Of a DNA stretch of 64,000 nt, positions 48,136 to 57,252 are shown piece after piece. Every line of letters starts with the position of its first letter. Position 1 is the first letter of the stretch. Source of the stretch: Pseudodesulfovibrio nedwellii (GTDB taxonomy: Bacteria > Desulfobacterota > Desulfovibrionia > Desulfovibrionales > Desulfovibrionaceae); contig NZ_AP026709.1 in NCBI RefSeq assembly GCF_027923765.1, positions 3,698,063 through 3,762,062 on the forward strand, written 5' to 3'. The notes under the pieces were generated by a model. The model saw nothing but the letters and a program-made list of their open reading frames with translations. It was not told where the DNA came from and ran no database searches. A program made the position numbers and the translations under genes.

Positions 48136-49329
48136 TTACAGCTTTTCGCCGGTGATTTCTTCGTCGGTGAGATAGCAGGCAGGATCCTGCGCCCAGAAGT
48201 CATCATAGTAGGCTTCTGCACGGGCGCGGAAGTTGCCGCCGCAGATATTGAGGAAGCGACACTTGGCGCAACGGCCGCCCACATGAGGACGTTTGTCCTT
48301 GAGCTTGTGGAGCAGTTCGATCTTGGGATCGTTCCAGATTTCGGAGAAAGGACGTTCCAGCACGTTGCCAAAAGTATGATGGCGCATGAACTGGTCAGCG
48401 TGAACTTTGCCGTCCCAGGAGATACAGCCGATGCCGCGTCCCGTGGAGTTGCCTTCGTTCATCTTGAGCAGTTCAAGTACTTCCTTGGCACGTTCCGGGT
48501 CTTCCTTGAGAAGACGATAATAGACATGCGGACCGTCTGCGTGGTTGTCCACGGTCAGAACTTCCTTGGGCTTGCCTTTTTCAAACAATGCCTTTGTGTG
48601 GTCCATGATCAGATCGACAACGTCACGGGTTTCCTGATGGTTCAGGTCTTCTTTGATCAGTTCGGAACCACGACCGGAATATACCAGGTGGTAGAAACAG
48701 ATGCGGGGAATTTCCAAGTCTTCAATGAGACTGAAGAGATGGGGGATCTCAGGAGCATTACGCTTGTTGATGGTGAAACGCAGGCCGACTTTGAGGCCTT
48801 CTGCCTGACAGTTCTCAACGCCTTTGAGTGCCTGTTTGTAGGACCCGGTCACGCCACGAAATTCATCGTGGACCGCCTCATTACCATCGATGGATATACC
48901 GACGTAAGAGAGACCAACTTCTTTCAGTTCTCTGGCTTTTGATTTTGTGATGAGCGTGCCGTTGGTAGAGATGACTGCACGCATGCCCTTGGCGGTTGCG
49001 TGTTTGGCCAAGTCGACCAAGTCTTCACGTACCAGAGGCTCGCCACCGGAAAAGAGCATGACAGGTGCGCCGAATTGGGCGAGATCATCTATCATCTCTT
49101 TGGCTTTTTCGTTGGAAATTGGGTCCTTGTGCGCGTTGATATCAACGGCCTGAGCGTAACAATGGACACATTTAAGGTTACACCGTTGGGTCATGTTCCA
49201 GACCACGACGGGCTTCTTGTCCTTGGAAAATTGGAGAAGATGGGAGGGCAACTGCCCTGATTCACGACTGTAACGCAGGGCGTCAGAAGGTTCTACTGCT
49301 CCGCAGTAGAGCTTGGAAATACCGATCAT
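48136..49329 (-). CDS. ahbD: Heme synthase of the siroheme pathway, radical SAM
   Basis: AhbD is the radical SAM enzyme that converts Fe-coproporphyrin III to heme b by oxidative decarboxylation. The cluster motif is C50-x3-C54-x2-C57 (CNLKCVHC), followed by the FSGGEPLV loop. A C-terminal cysteine set (CAKCRFLNICGGNFRARAE) suits a second cluster. The 397 residues include TGRGIGCISWDGKVHADQF, a family block. It is the first gene of the run ahbD-hemB-ahbC-ahbA. AhbC is a paralogue, and the motifs and order favour AhbD here. Confidence 0.9.
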   Translation of the reverse strand: MIGISKLYCGAVEPSDALRYSRESGQLPSHLLQFSKDKKPVVVWNMTQRCNLKCVHCYAQAVDINAHKDPISNEKAKEMIDDLAQFGAPVMLFSGGEPLVREDLVDLAKHATAKGMRAVISTNGTLITKSKARELKEVGLSYVGISIDGNEAVHDEFRGVTGSYKQALKGVENCQAEGLKVGLRFTINKRNAPEIPHLFSLIEDLEIPRICFYHLVYSGRGSELIKEDLNHQETRDVVDLIMDHTKALFEKGKPKEVLTVDNHADGPHVYYRLLKEDPERAKEVLELLKMNEGNSTGRGIGCISWDGKVHADQFMRHHTFGNVLERPFSEIWNDPKIELLHKLKDKRPHVGGRCAKCRFLNICGGNFRARAEAYYDDFWAQDPACYLTDEEITGEKL

Positions 49330-49359
49330 TTAAATAAACCTCTCAGCTGAAATGAAGGT

Positions 49360-49384
49360 CTCAGGTATCATATATCGTTCTGAG
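49360..49384 (-). promoter_or_regulatory. Possible promoter of the heme operon with inverted repeat
   Basis: On the minus strand a TATGAT -10 (49367-49372) lies 38 bases before the ahbD ATG. No good -35 is visible. CTCAG and CTGAG arms (49360-49364 and 49380-49384) flank the -10 and could bind a regulator. GAGAGG near 49342 is the ribosome binding site. Confidence 0.35.
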
Positions 49385-49394
49385 TGAAAAGAAC

Positions 49395-49420
49395 GAAAAA
49401 GAGGGCCTGGAAAGGCCCCC
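49395..49420 (-). terminator. Terminator of the OmpA-type gene
   Basis: On the minus strand GGGCCT and AGGCCC enclose a four-base loop, followed by CTTTTTC. It lies after the OmpA-type gene and before ahbD. Confidence 0.75.
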
Positions 49421-49484
49421 GTCATGCGCTTCCGAAGAGGAAGATAAGAATTATTGCCAAAAAGTCAAGAAATCATCGTTTGAC

Positions 49485-50603
49485 CTATCCCGCGAGGCGT
49501 ATTTCGACCCGTCGGTTTTTTTGCTGTTCTTTGGTTGTGAGCCCTTGATTTAACGGTCTGGACTTACCATATCCCACGGTTTCAATGGTCGCAGGATCAA
49601 CGCCGCCCTTGTTGACGAGGTATGCCTTGACTGCATCAGCTCGTTTTTTGGAAAGGGAGAGGTTGTACGCTTCATTGCCTTTGGTGTCGGTATGACCGCC
49701 GATGATGATGCTTTTGCCTTTGAGTTCCGGTGAGTTTAGAGCTTCACTTAAAGCATCCAGCAAAGGATATGATGATTCTTGAATAGTTGCTTTATCAAAA
49801 TCGAAATGAACATCCAGATTTACGCCCGGAACGTCCGGTCGAACCACGGTGTTTTCATTTGATTCCGGTGGAAGGGTTACGCCGGGGCCGGGATCGGTGG
49901 CGGTAGTCGCGGGCGCTTCGACCAACTGGGTTAGACTGGGTTTTACCTGAGCCGGGTTGTCCACATATTTGTATTGTGTGTCGGGTGAAGGCAACCATGC
50001 CTTGAGCGGAATAGTCATGTCCTTGGCAATTTCACGAATGATTTTGTTGAAAGGAGCTTCACTCATGCGGAATTCATGTTTGAAATAAAAATAGTCGTCC
50101 GGCGGACGTTCTTCAAGGCGGCCTGATTGCATCATGGTCCAGAGGAGAATGCCGCTACCTGCCGCATAGATGTCGACCTGTACGGTAATCGCGGTGTCAT
50201 CCAATGTATGCCCTGCATAGAAGTAGGGGACTTTGCCCAGAATGAGCAGATCAGCACCCCGTCTTCGAGCGGTTTCCAGAGCGGTGGACAGCCCTTGGTA
50301 CCGTGTGCCTGATTGTAGTTCCATGACTGGGAAGAGGCGTTCCTCTGTCCAGGCTGAATAGAATATTTGTGCAAAGGAGTCGGATAGGCTGGCGTGATCG
50401 CTCGTGCGCTGCTGGATAACAAAGGGATAAAAATAGGCCGTTAAAGGTCTATATTGTTTCCCTCTGGGATGGACCGAAACTTGAAGTGGCGATTTCCTGA
50501 CGGTTGGATCGGAATAGACTTTTGTCTGATCCGTCAAGGAAAGGTCCACGTTCGCGCACGCGGATAATATGAGTAACAAAGCGAAAAATAATACTTTTTT
50601 CAT
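49485..50603 (-). CDS. OmpA-family outer-membrane lipoprotein
   Basis: The start at 50603 begins MKKVLFFALLLILSAC, a lipoprotein signal with C16 as the lipid site; a longer frame from 50642 lacks this sense. Residues 17-230 form a domain not recognised. A proline-rich linker leads to a C-terminal OmpA domain (about residues 270-372) with LDVHFDFDKATIQ and GHTDTKGNEAYNLSLSKKRADAV, which binds peptidoglycan. The total is 372 residues. It probably anchors the outer membrane to the wall. It is the last gene of its strand run. Confidence 0.85.
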   Translation of the reverse strand: MKKVLFFALLLILSACANVDLSLTDQTKVYSDPTVRKSPLQVSVHPRGKQYRPLTAYFYPFVIQQRTSDHASLSDSFAQIFYSAWTEERLFPVMELQSGTRYQGLSTALETARRRGADLLILGKVPYFYAGHTLDDTAITVQVDIYAAGSGILLWTMMQSGRLEERPPDDYFYFKHEFRMSEAPFNKIIREIAKDMTIPLKAWLPSPDTQYKYVDNPAQVKPSLTQLVEAPATTATDPGPGVTLPPESNENTVVRPDVPGVNLDVHFDFDKATIQESSYPLLDALSEALNSPELKGKSIIIGGHTDTKGNEAYNLSLSKKRADAVKAYLVNKGGVDPATIETVGYGKSRPLNQGLTTKEQQKNRRVEIRLAG

Positions 50604-50707
50604 GACATTCACCGGCTTGTGGTTGCAACCGTTCCGCCCCATGCGCCAAGTGCGTGACAGGGGCGGATTTCAATGGCTCAATTAAAGCAATATGTATGCC
50701 GGGAATA

Positions 50708-51043
50708 TTATTGAACGGTTTGTGTGGGTGCAGGTGCAGACTCTATGGATTCTAGCAACTGGTCGCGGGATTCCTTGAGACCCTGACGAAGCAGGAGTCG
50801 TTTCCCCGTGGAAAGCCGTCTAAATTCTGGTCTGTCAGTCAGTTCGGATAGGCGGTTCATTTCCACGAGAACATTGCGGATTAATTTTTGGATATCCCGT
50901 TCTCTGGGGTTGAGTTGGGCAGCCAGTACTGCCAAATCTCGGATTTCCATCGCCATCTCCTTGAGACGACGTGGGGCTATTTGCCGGGCGAGTTTTCGTT
51001 GTGCCTTGAGGTCCTGTATTTTGTTTTTGAACCAACCAAACAT
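50708..51043 (-). CDS. Small helical protein, function unknown
   Basis: The ATG at 51043 follows GGAGGG and gives 111 residues; the open frame reaches further upstream into the next gene without support. The product is charged and almost wholly helical, with no membrane segment and no known motif (FKNKIQDLKAQRKLARQIAP at the start). It begins 8 bases after the zinc-ribbon membrane protein gene, so the two are likely co-expressed. I do not recognise a family. Confidence 0.7.
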   Translation of the reverse strand: MFGWFKNKIQDLKAQRKLARQIAPRRLKEMAMEIRDLAVLAAQLNPRERDIQKLIRNVLVEMNRLSELTDRPEFRRLSTGKRLLLRQGLKESRDQLLESIESAPAPTQTVQ

Positions 51044-51051
51044 AATCCCTC

Positions 51052-52269
51052 CTACATCGTAGGCATCTGTCCCTGCATACCAATAACGGCGAGGATCATA
51101 CCGATAAGCAGTGGCATGAGTATAACCGGAATGATAATGAAGTAGGATATCTTGTGGATATACTTGAGGCCGATGGCAGTCAGGACCAATCCCCATATGG
51201 CGTTCAGGAGCATCCATACGCTGACCACTTCAAGGGTCACTAATGGAATTATCCCCGTAATCATTGGGGCATAGGCATAGGCAACAGCTCTGAAAGACCC
51301 TTCGAAACCTTTATTGCCTGCTCGAAACAGTTTCAGGATGAGATGGTAGAATCCAGTAATGAAATAAATGGACATGGCCGCAAAGGCGGGTGTGACCAGA
51401 AGTTCGAACAGTCCGTTGGTTGTGTTGTATGCGACGACTTCCAGGCCGTTTGAAGTGATGTCAATGCTGGGAGTCAGGCCTGCAACACCCCATGCAAATT
51501 GGGCCAGAGCCTGAATCATCGCCACAAGAATGGCAAAAGTCAGAGGTTTGGACAAACCTCCACCTACGGGCATGACCGAAAAGAAGAGACGCGGTGAAAA
51601 CAGGGCCAGTTTTATTGTCATGAACAGGCCGCCGAAAAATCCATAGCGATCCAATTGCTCAAAGGGCGGCGGAACTTCCATGGAGGCTTCTGGGGTTTCG
51701 TTTTCATCGCTTTCAGTCTGCATGGGATCGGGGAAATCTTCACTAAATTCGCCATTCCAGCCATCCACGGGCTGTTGCTCGTCGGTCTGTGGCGTCTGGC
51801 CGGAAGGGTAGATTATTTTGGGTTCGTCCAATGGCTCGGGGAAATCTGCATTGAATTCACCGTTCCAGCCATCGACAGGTTCTGGCCCATTCTGATGAGT
51901 ATAGGGTTCAGTTGATGTCGGTTCATTGGACGTGTCAGAATTGTGTTGAGGTGTTGCTTTCGGTTCGGGCGGAGCCATGGCGTCCAGCTGTTTCCATAGG
52001 TCTTCCTTGGGCTTTTCGCCCGGAGTGGGAAGGTCTGGGAAAGTCCGTTCGGATGTTTCCGGTTCCGGGGACTTGGCTTGTTCTTGTGACGTAACAATGG
52101 GCTCCGGTGCCGGAGCTTCCGGTTCCTCAATGACAAATTCCTGTTCCGGTATTTCGCGAAATTTGAATTTCGTTTGACATTTTGGGCAGGTGGCAACCTG
52201 CGAACGAGGGGGTATCTTGCTTTCGTCCACTTCGCGGGCGAATTTGCATTCGGGACATATTATCTGCAT
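51052..52269 (-). CDS. Zinc-ribbon membrane protein with a 16-residue repeat
   Basis: The ATG at 52269 follows AAGGA. The 405-residue protein begins with a zinc ribbon of the MJ0042 type (C5, C8, C28 and C31). A long proline- and glutamate-rich region follows (residues 40-205), with two copies of a 16-residue unit, PVDGWNGEFxxDFPxP, at 131-146 and 167-182. The C-terminal half (about 210-405) has some five or six membrane segments like Yip1-type proteins. The function is not known. The zinc ribbon and linker are cytoplasmic if the usual topology holds. Confidence 0.82.
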   Translation of the reverse strand: MQIICPECKFAREVDESKIPPRSQVATCPKCQTKFKFREIPEQEFVIEEPEAPAPEPIVTSQEQAKSPEPETSERTFPDLPTPGEKPKEDLWKQLDAMAPPEPKATPQHNSDTSNEPTSTEPYTHQNGPEPVDGWNGEFNADFPEPLDEPKIIYPSGQTPQTDEQQPVDGWNGEFSEDFPDPMQTESDENETPEASMEVPPPFEQLDRYGFFGGLFMTIKLALFSPRLFFSVMPVGGGLSKPLTFAILVAMIQALAQFAWGVAGLTPSIDITSNGLEVVAYNTTNGLFELLVTPAFAAMSIYFITGFYHLILKLFRAGNKGFEGSFRAVAYAYAPMITGIIPLVTLEVVSVWMLLNAIWGLVLTAIGLKYIHKISYFIIIPVILMPLLIGMILAVIGMQGQMPTM

Positions 52270-52359
52270 TGCCGTTCCTTGAATGACATGAATGATGACG
52301 TTGAGAGGTCCTAGCCATTTTGTACGCAACAATCAAGCCGTCTGCAAATCCGTGCAGGA

Positions 52360-53565
52360 TTATGCAGGGTTTTCTTCGAGCATAAGCATCTGAATCGCAC
52401 CCATGATGAATGACGCTTCGGCGAAGAGGGATCGTTCCACATTGGGATAATCCTCGCTGAGTACATGCGTTATGGTGTCACCACCTGCTTTGTCAAAGCG
52501 TTTTAATTTGGCGGTCAGAACCTCAGGCGACTTGCGTAGGCGGCTGTAATGCAGGATAGGAGCGTCCAACGCAAGGGCTGTGCGTCCCTGAATACCTGTC
52601 AGTCGTTCGTGGATGGGGCGCTCAAAGCGGATGTCTTTACTGTTTTTGAAAAGACGTAATTGGAGGTCGGGCCAAAGACCGTACCCAACTTTGGAATGAT
52701 TTTCGTCCGGGTACAGAGTCATCCTGGGAAAATAACAAGCTTCCAGCCTTTTTACGAGCATACAGGCCGGGAAGAGATCCCACACTTCTTCGTTGAACAT
52801 CTCGTCACCGTCCAGACATAGAATCCAATCGCCTTCACATTCGTCAAGCATGCGGTTTCGCTGGGATGCGAAATCATCGAGGGGGTGGGCGAAGTGACGG
52901 ACCGGAGCAGCACAAGGGTAGTTTGTTTCTGGGACGGTTTCATTGTCCCAGACTACGACCACTTCTTTGACCCAATCAGGGAATTGACCAAAATATACGT
53001 CGAGGTCTGGTTCGTCCGGGCTGAGAATGGCGCCGACAGAGAGATCGGGGGCAGCCACACCCACGTGACTTAGGTAGGAACTATTGATGGCCTGATGTGG
53101 TTTGCTCTGCATGAACAGTCGTTGCAGAGATTGATATTGTTGTTTGGTTTCGTCATCCATGGTTGGGTTTAGAACGAGGGTGGCCGTGTCTGACGATACA
53201 TTAGCCAGAGCCAGGAGATACAACTGTGCCCACAGGGAAGTATCGCAGATGAGATTGACGTTTGAGTTCTTGTCAGTCCAATCCGAATTGGATTTCAGAA
53301 AGGTCCGGGCTGTATTCATGTCAGTTTCACATACGAATAATTTGGTGGTTTCCGGGAGGGCCGCGTGAAGGGCCAAGGCATGTTTGCCGTCACCCAGTCC
53401 GAAGAGAACCAGAGCCGTGGCTCGGCTCTTTTTGAAGATATTGAGGGTGCGCTCGGTGAAAGCCGGGATATCTTCAGAAGTTTTTTGTAGAATCGTTTTG
53501 GATGGTTGGTCTTTGAAGGCAAAGGCCAGAACTGCGTCGGTATAGTGTTTTATCAGTTTGCTCAT
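52360..53565 (-). CDS. Glycosyltransferase with an N-terminal extra domain
   Basis: Residues 180-400 show a family 2 type glycosyltransferase: ASQRNRMLDECEGDWILCLDGDEMF, where DGDEMF (252-257) is the DxD-like nucleotide-sugar site. Residues 1-170 form a separate domain with VLFGLGDGKHALALHAAL that looks like a Rossmann-type fold. Protein length is 401. The start overlaps the stop of the other glycosyltransferase gene upstream (ATGA). Its nearness to fliS, fliD and flagellin suggests flagellin glycosylation, an inference from position. Confidence 0.85.
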   Translation of the reverse strand: MSKLIKHYTDAVLAFAFKDQPSKTILQKTSEDIPAFTERTLNIFKKSRATALVLFGLGDGKHALALHAALPETTKLFVCETDMNTARTFLKSNSDWTDKNSNVNLICDTSLWAQLYLLALANVSSDTATLVLNPTMDDETKQQYQSLQRLFMQSKPHQAINSSYLSHVGVAAPDLSVGAILSPDEPDLDVYFGQFPDWVKEVVVVWDNETVPETNYPCAAPVRHFAHPLDDFASQRNRMLDECEGDWILCLDGDEMFNEEVWDLFPACMLVKRLEACYFPRMTLYPDENHSKVGYGLWPDLQLRLFKNSKDIRFERPIHERLTGIQGRTALALDAPILHYSRLRKSPEVLTAKLKRFDKAGGDTITHVLSEDYPNVERSLFAEASFIMGAIQMLMLEENPA

Positions 53566-54635
53566 GCGGTGATTCCTTTACGGTGGAGTAGTTCTTGATA
53601 CACGGTTTCGAGTTGACGGGTGACCGTCTGTGCTCGATAGAGGCGGGCAGCTTTTTTCTGTCCGGCCAGCCCCATGCGCCGTGCTTCATCAGGATGGGAA
53701 AAAATATATTTCAAGGCATTGGCGTACTCTTCGGCGTTTTGTGCCACGAGTCCGGTGGTCATATGGTCGACCAATTCCAATTGGGCATTGTCTTTGAGTC
53801 CTTCGCTGGGATGGGTGATGACCGGTAGGCCGCAAGCCATGGCTTCGGCAATGACGAGGCCGAAGGATTCTCCGGTGTCGTTGGCATGTGCCAAGACTGA
53901 GACTCCGTTAAGAAAAGAGGCTATTTTTGCATCGGTTTGCACTGGATCATGGAAGATGACATTGCGTGAAAGATTGTTGGCGGCAACATATTCTTGCGCT
54001 TCGGGAATGGTCCCGATGACATGATATCGGAAGTCAGGGATGTCACGAACAACCAGTGGCAGAAATTCCAGAGCCAATCGAGACCATTTGCCGGGGTCAG
54101 CCCGTGATATGCGTCCGGCAGCAGGGATGGAAAAATCTTTGTTTGTACGTGCTGCACCCGCGAAGAAATCCGTGTCCACCGGATTGTATAGAAAGGAGTA
54201 GCGGGACGAGTCAGCTGGTATACCGGTGGTTGTCGTAAATCGTTCCAGACAGAATCTCGAGACAAAAAGTGTCCGGTCAATAATGGCAGCGGATGGGCTT
54301 GGGTCATGCCTTCCGAATACGTTGGTTTCAACCACAACAGGTGTCTGTGCTCGCTTCATGGGCTTGAGCAATTCTGGTTCAGGCCAGCCTGCGCGGTGGA
54401 CATGGACAATTTGAGGTTTGAAGCGATCAAGTACGCTGAGGAGGTCCGGGTTGATGTAAGTTTCGATTCCCAGAGCACGAATTTGTCTCCCCCGTTCTCC
54501 ATCCTGCGGACAGTAGGCCGCCGCGGTGAAGTGAGAAGGGGTCAGATTGGCGACGAAAAGCTGCATGACTTTTTCGGTGCCGCCAAGGGTCAGAGACTTG
54601 GATACGTGAAGAACACGGACAGGGGATTCAACCAT
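53562..54635 (-). CDS. Glycosyltransferase, GT4 type
   Basis: The 357-residue protein has the two-domain GT-B fold of family 4. It has HVSKSLTLGGTEKVMQLF at the N-terminus and AHANDTGESFGLVIAEAMACGLPVI at residues near 265-290, where ESFGLVIAEA is the donor-binding EX7E motif. The start is uncertain: ATG at 54635 or TTG at 54653, with no strong ribosome binding site for either. Its stop overlaps the next gene. It is cut off from fliS by a terminator. Confidence 0.85.
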   Translation of the reverse strand: MVESPVRVLHVSKSLTLGGTEKVMQLFVANLTPSHFTAAAYCPQDGERGRQIRALGIETYINPDLLSVLDRFKPQIVHVHRAGWPEPELLKPMKRAQTPVVVETNVFGRHDPSPSAAIIDRTLFVSRFCLERFTTTTGIPADSSRYSFLYNPVDTDFFAGAARTNKDFSIPAAGRISRADPGKWSRLALEFLPLVVRDIPDFRYHVIGTIPEAQEYVAANNLSRNVIFHDPVQTDAKIASFLNGVSVLAHANDTGESFGLVIAEAMACGLPVITHPSEGLKDNAQLELVDHMTTGLVAQNAEEYANALKYIFSHPDEARRMGLAGQKKAARLYRAQTVTRQLETVYQELLHRKGITA

Positions 54636-54694
54636 GGGCGAAAGGTGACACAAGGTCGTGACATTGTAAACATGTCCAAGACATGGTGGGATGC

Positions 54695-54727
54695 AAAAAA
54701 AAGGCCCTTTGAAGGGCCGTTTTTTTA
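54695..54727. terminator. Terminator between fliS and the glycosyltransferases
   Basis: AAAAGGCCCTT and AAGGGCC with A and T runs on both sides form a bidirectional terminator. It includes the fliS stop and ends the flagellin-side transcript on the minus strand. Confidence 0.85.
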
Positions 54728-55333
54728 TCTGTTGGTGTTGGTATAGGCGTTGGCTGCCCTGAATTTTGCTGCAGTAGCGGCGGAACGCATTTTGAGAGGT
54801 TGCGGAGGCACAACGGGTTGCGGCTTGGCAACCGGTTGTTTTGGCGTCTCTCGTGGCGTAGCCGAGGCGGGCGGTGTTTGCACGGGCATGGTCGGCGGAG
54901 CGGATGGCATAGGTTGACCTGACGGAAGAGTTGATGTCTTCGCGTTTGTCGGAGCCTGCTTGCCTTCGTATCCGGGAATGATCTGGGCATAGGCGGAGCG
55001 CAATCCTTCGAGAATATTGATAACTTCATCAACCATCTTGTTGTCCAGACGGATGTTTGCCTTGATGAGATGAGAGGTACAGAATTGATACAGAGCACCA
55101 AGTCTCGGCGTGATATCGCCACCTTTTTCTTTGTTTAAACTTTCTGACAACTCATGGATGATCGCCATGGCTTTGGAAATATATATACCTTTTTTTGCGA
55201 AATCTTTTTTATCGATTTCTACCTTGGCGCGTTTCAGGAATTTGATTGCTGCCTCATAGAGCATGAGAAGCAGATCACCCTGAGTCGTGGTCTCAATCTG
55301 TGTCGCGAGATATGCTTTTGCTGGGTTAGCCAT
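54725..55333 (-). CDS. fliS: Flagellin chaperone FliS with a proline-rich tail
   Basis: FliS binds flagellin in the cytoplasm and keeps it unfolded for export. Residues 1-125 are a standard FliS (YLATQIETTTQGDLLLMLYEAAIKFLKRA). Residues 127-185 form an extra tail rich in proline, threonine and alanine, ended by a basic segment. FliS usually ends near residue 120-140. The gene lies 10 bases after fliD, the usual order. Confidence 0.92.
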   Translation of the reverse strand: MANPAKAYLATQIETTTQGDLLLMLYEAAIKFLKRAKVEIDKKDFAKKGIYISKAMAIIHELSESLNKEKGGDITPRLGALYQFCTSHLIKANIRLDNKMVDEVINILEGLRSAYAQIIPGYEGKQAPTNAKTSTLPSGQPMPSAPPTMPVQTPPASATPRETPKQPVAKPQPVVPPQPLKMRSAATAAKFRAANAYTNTNR

Positions 55334-55343
55334 TTATATCCTC

Positions 55344-57089
55344 CTAATTGCCAAGCTGTGCGATTGCCGAGCTTAGTTGCCCCTGCTTGAGGCTGTATTG
55401 TCCGAGTAATGCGTCCAGGCGTGAGAACTTTAGACGCATGTTTGTTTCCATTTTAGAAATTCGAGTGGTCTCGTATGCAATTTTGTCATCGATGGAGCTC
55501 ATGATGTCGTTGTAATTATTCTGCAAAACCGCCAACGGTCCGCCTTCATAGGTGAATTCGTTGTATGGTTTTGTCAAGGAAGTGAGTTCGTCTATCAATT
55601 CACCAGCCTTGCCCTTCTGGACAGCAATTTTACCGGAGTGGGAGCCGGCACTGGTGTTGTCCAGACGGATGGCCATACCAAGAGAGTCACCTGATTTACC
55701 AGTGATCTCCCAACCGGAGACAGTGGCCTCTTCTCCATTGATGGTTGCGCTGGTGATTTGTGTTCCGTCACTGACTATTTCAATATCGTAAAATCCCGCC
55801 TTGGTAGTGCCGTCAATCAATGATTTGAAAGTGAAGTCCGGTGACTGACTTTTACCTTGGCTTTCTGAAGAGAAAAGTTTGGCAACGGCGTCAGGGTTTT
55901 CGTCCAAGGCTTTGGAGAGCTCGTCGTAATCGATTTTCAGTAGGCCGTATGTCGGTGATCCTTGTTCTGCATCCGTGAGGATACCGAGTTGAGAAAGAGC
56001 TGAATACTTGTCTCCTGTCAGCGTCTCTTCGTCCCAGGGAGCGAAGCCAAGTCCCATTTCTGCGGTGATGTTTTTAAGATTTTGTGAAACAATATCAATA
56101 CCGTAGTTGCCGGTAAGAATAGATCCTTTGGTGTCCGAGACGTCGACCAGAGAGCTCCCACCAGTACTGGTTGTTCCTTTTGTTTCATCGACTTTAGTCA
56201 TGGCGATGATGTTAGCGCGAACCAGGTTGATCGCTTCCACGAATTTTGTGACGGTGTCCTGCATCGCCTGCTTATCTGTGGTGACGGAGATAGTGACCGT
56301 ACTGCCGGGATCCGAATCCTTCAGGTCAAGAGTTAACCCTTCGATGGCGTCGTCCACAATATTAGTGGATCTTTCCAGCCATCCGGCACCTGAGGCCGGG
56401 AAGCCGTTGATGCGAAGCTGGGCGTTTTGTGCATCCTGAGTTTGTGTGAAATCTCCGGTTCCGAAAACAAGCGAACCCGCATTGGAAATGACAATCTGAT
56501 TGTCCGCACCCGGATCAATTCCGGTGAGTTGGAGATGGTAAACAGATCCGTCAAAAAGGGTTGAGGCCCTTATGTTGCTGCGTGAATCAGGGTGATTGTT
56601 GATGATGTTTACAAAACTATCGAGTGTTGTTCCGGCAGCAATGTTATCCACGGTGTAACTTTTGCCACCGTAGGAATATGTGAAAGATGTGTCGGCAGTG
56701 GCAATGACTGAATCCAGCCCACTGGCCCCTGAAGTCGTAATAAGCACGTCGTTTGTAGCCAGTTGGCCAACTTCGACAGTATGACTTGCTGCCTGTGCAT
56801 CGGCATTGGCTGTGGCGACAAGAACATTCGTGTTGGTACTCGACACAGCCTTGGACATGAATTCGTTGGTTGTATCGAAGCCTTCAAGTGTGGTCTTGAG
56901 ACTCAACATCTGGGTATTCAAGTTCTTGAATTGTTCGTTCTTGGTTTCCCAAGATGCTTTCCAATTTTCCAGCCGGGTGACGCGCTTCTGCTCCACTTCG
57001 ACGAGGCCGTCGATGAGTTTGTTGAAGTCTGTCCCGTTTCCCAGGCCGGCGAAATTGATTGAGCCGGATGTGTATGCGTTTTCTGCCAT
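55344..57089 (-). CDS. fliD: Flagellar filament cap protein
   Basis: FliD caps the growing filament and helps flagellin fold at the tip. The 581 residues show the N-terminal FliD domain (INFAGLGNGTDFNKLIDGLVEVEQKRVTRLENWKASW at the start) and a C-terminal coiled-coil end (AYETTRISKMETNMRLKFSRLDALLGQYS). The middle (about 100-480) is variable surface. The ATG follows AAGGGTATAGCC. It lies between flagellin and fliS. Confidence 0.93.
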   Translation of the reverse strand: MAENAYTSGSINFAGLGNGTDFNKLIDGLVEVEQKRVTRLENWKASWETKNEQFKNLNTQMLSLKTTLEGFDTTNEFMSKAVSSTNTNVLVATANADAQAASHTVEVGQLATNDVLITTSGASGLDSVIATADTSFTYSYGGKSYTVDNIAAGTTLDSFVNIINNHPDSRSNIRASTLFDGSVYHLQLTGIDPGADNQIVISNAGSLVFGTGDFTQTQDAQNAQLRINGFPASGAGWLERSTNIVDDAIEGLTLDLKDSDPGSTVTISVTTDKQAMQDTVTKFVEAINLVRANIIAMTKVDETKGTTSTGGSSLVDVSDTKGSILTGNYGIDIVSQNLKNITAEMGLGFAPWDEETLTGDKYSALSQLGILTDAEQGSPTYGLLKIDYDELSKALDENPDAVAKLFSSESQGKSQSPDFTFKSLIDGTTKAGFYDIEIVSDGTQITSATINGEEATVSGWEITGKSGDSLGMAIRLDNTSAGSHSGKIAVQKGKAGELIDELTSLTKPYNEFTYEGGPLAVLQNNYNDIMSSIDDKIAYETTRISKMETNMRLKFSRLDALLGQYSLKQGQLSSAIAQLGN

Positions 57090-57195
57090 GGCTATACCCT
57101 TAATCGGAATATTTTTCCCTTTACATTAGGTCGCCTTTACACTTGCAATCCTGGTGCCACAGAGGAAGCCTTTTCAACCTTTGAACGCAAAGGGC

Positions 57196-57216
57196 CGAAC
57201 TCCTCGATGGAGTTCG
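57196..57216 (-). terminator. Weak terminator of flagellin
   Basis: CGAACTCC and GGAGTTCG pair around a five-base loop, after the flagellin stop. On the minus strand only GCCCTTT follows, so termination may be partial and allow read-through to fliD. A second small hairpin (AAAGC / GCTTT) lies closer to the stop. Confidence 0.55.
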
Positions 57217-57252
57217 ACCCGAATACTCGTTATAAAGCAGCGTGCTTTACGA

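Noticed and set aside
57101..57128. A sigma-28-like sequence before fliD
   Set aside because: TAAT-N16-TCCGATTA resembles the consensus, but the RNA would start only about 6 bases before the ATG, inside the ribosome binding site.
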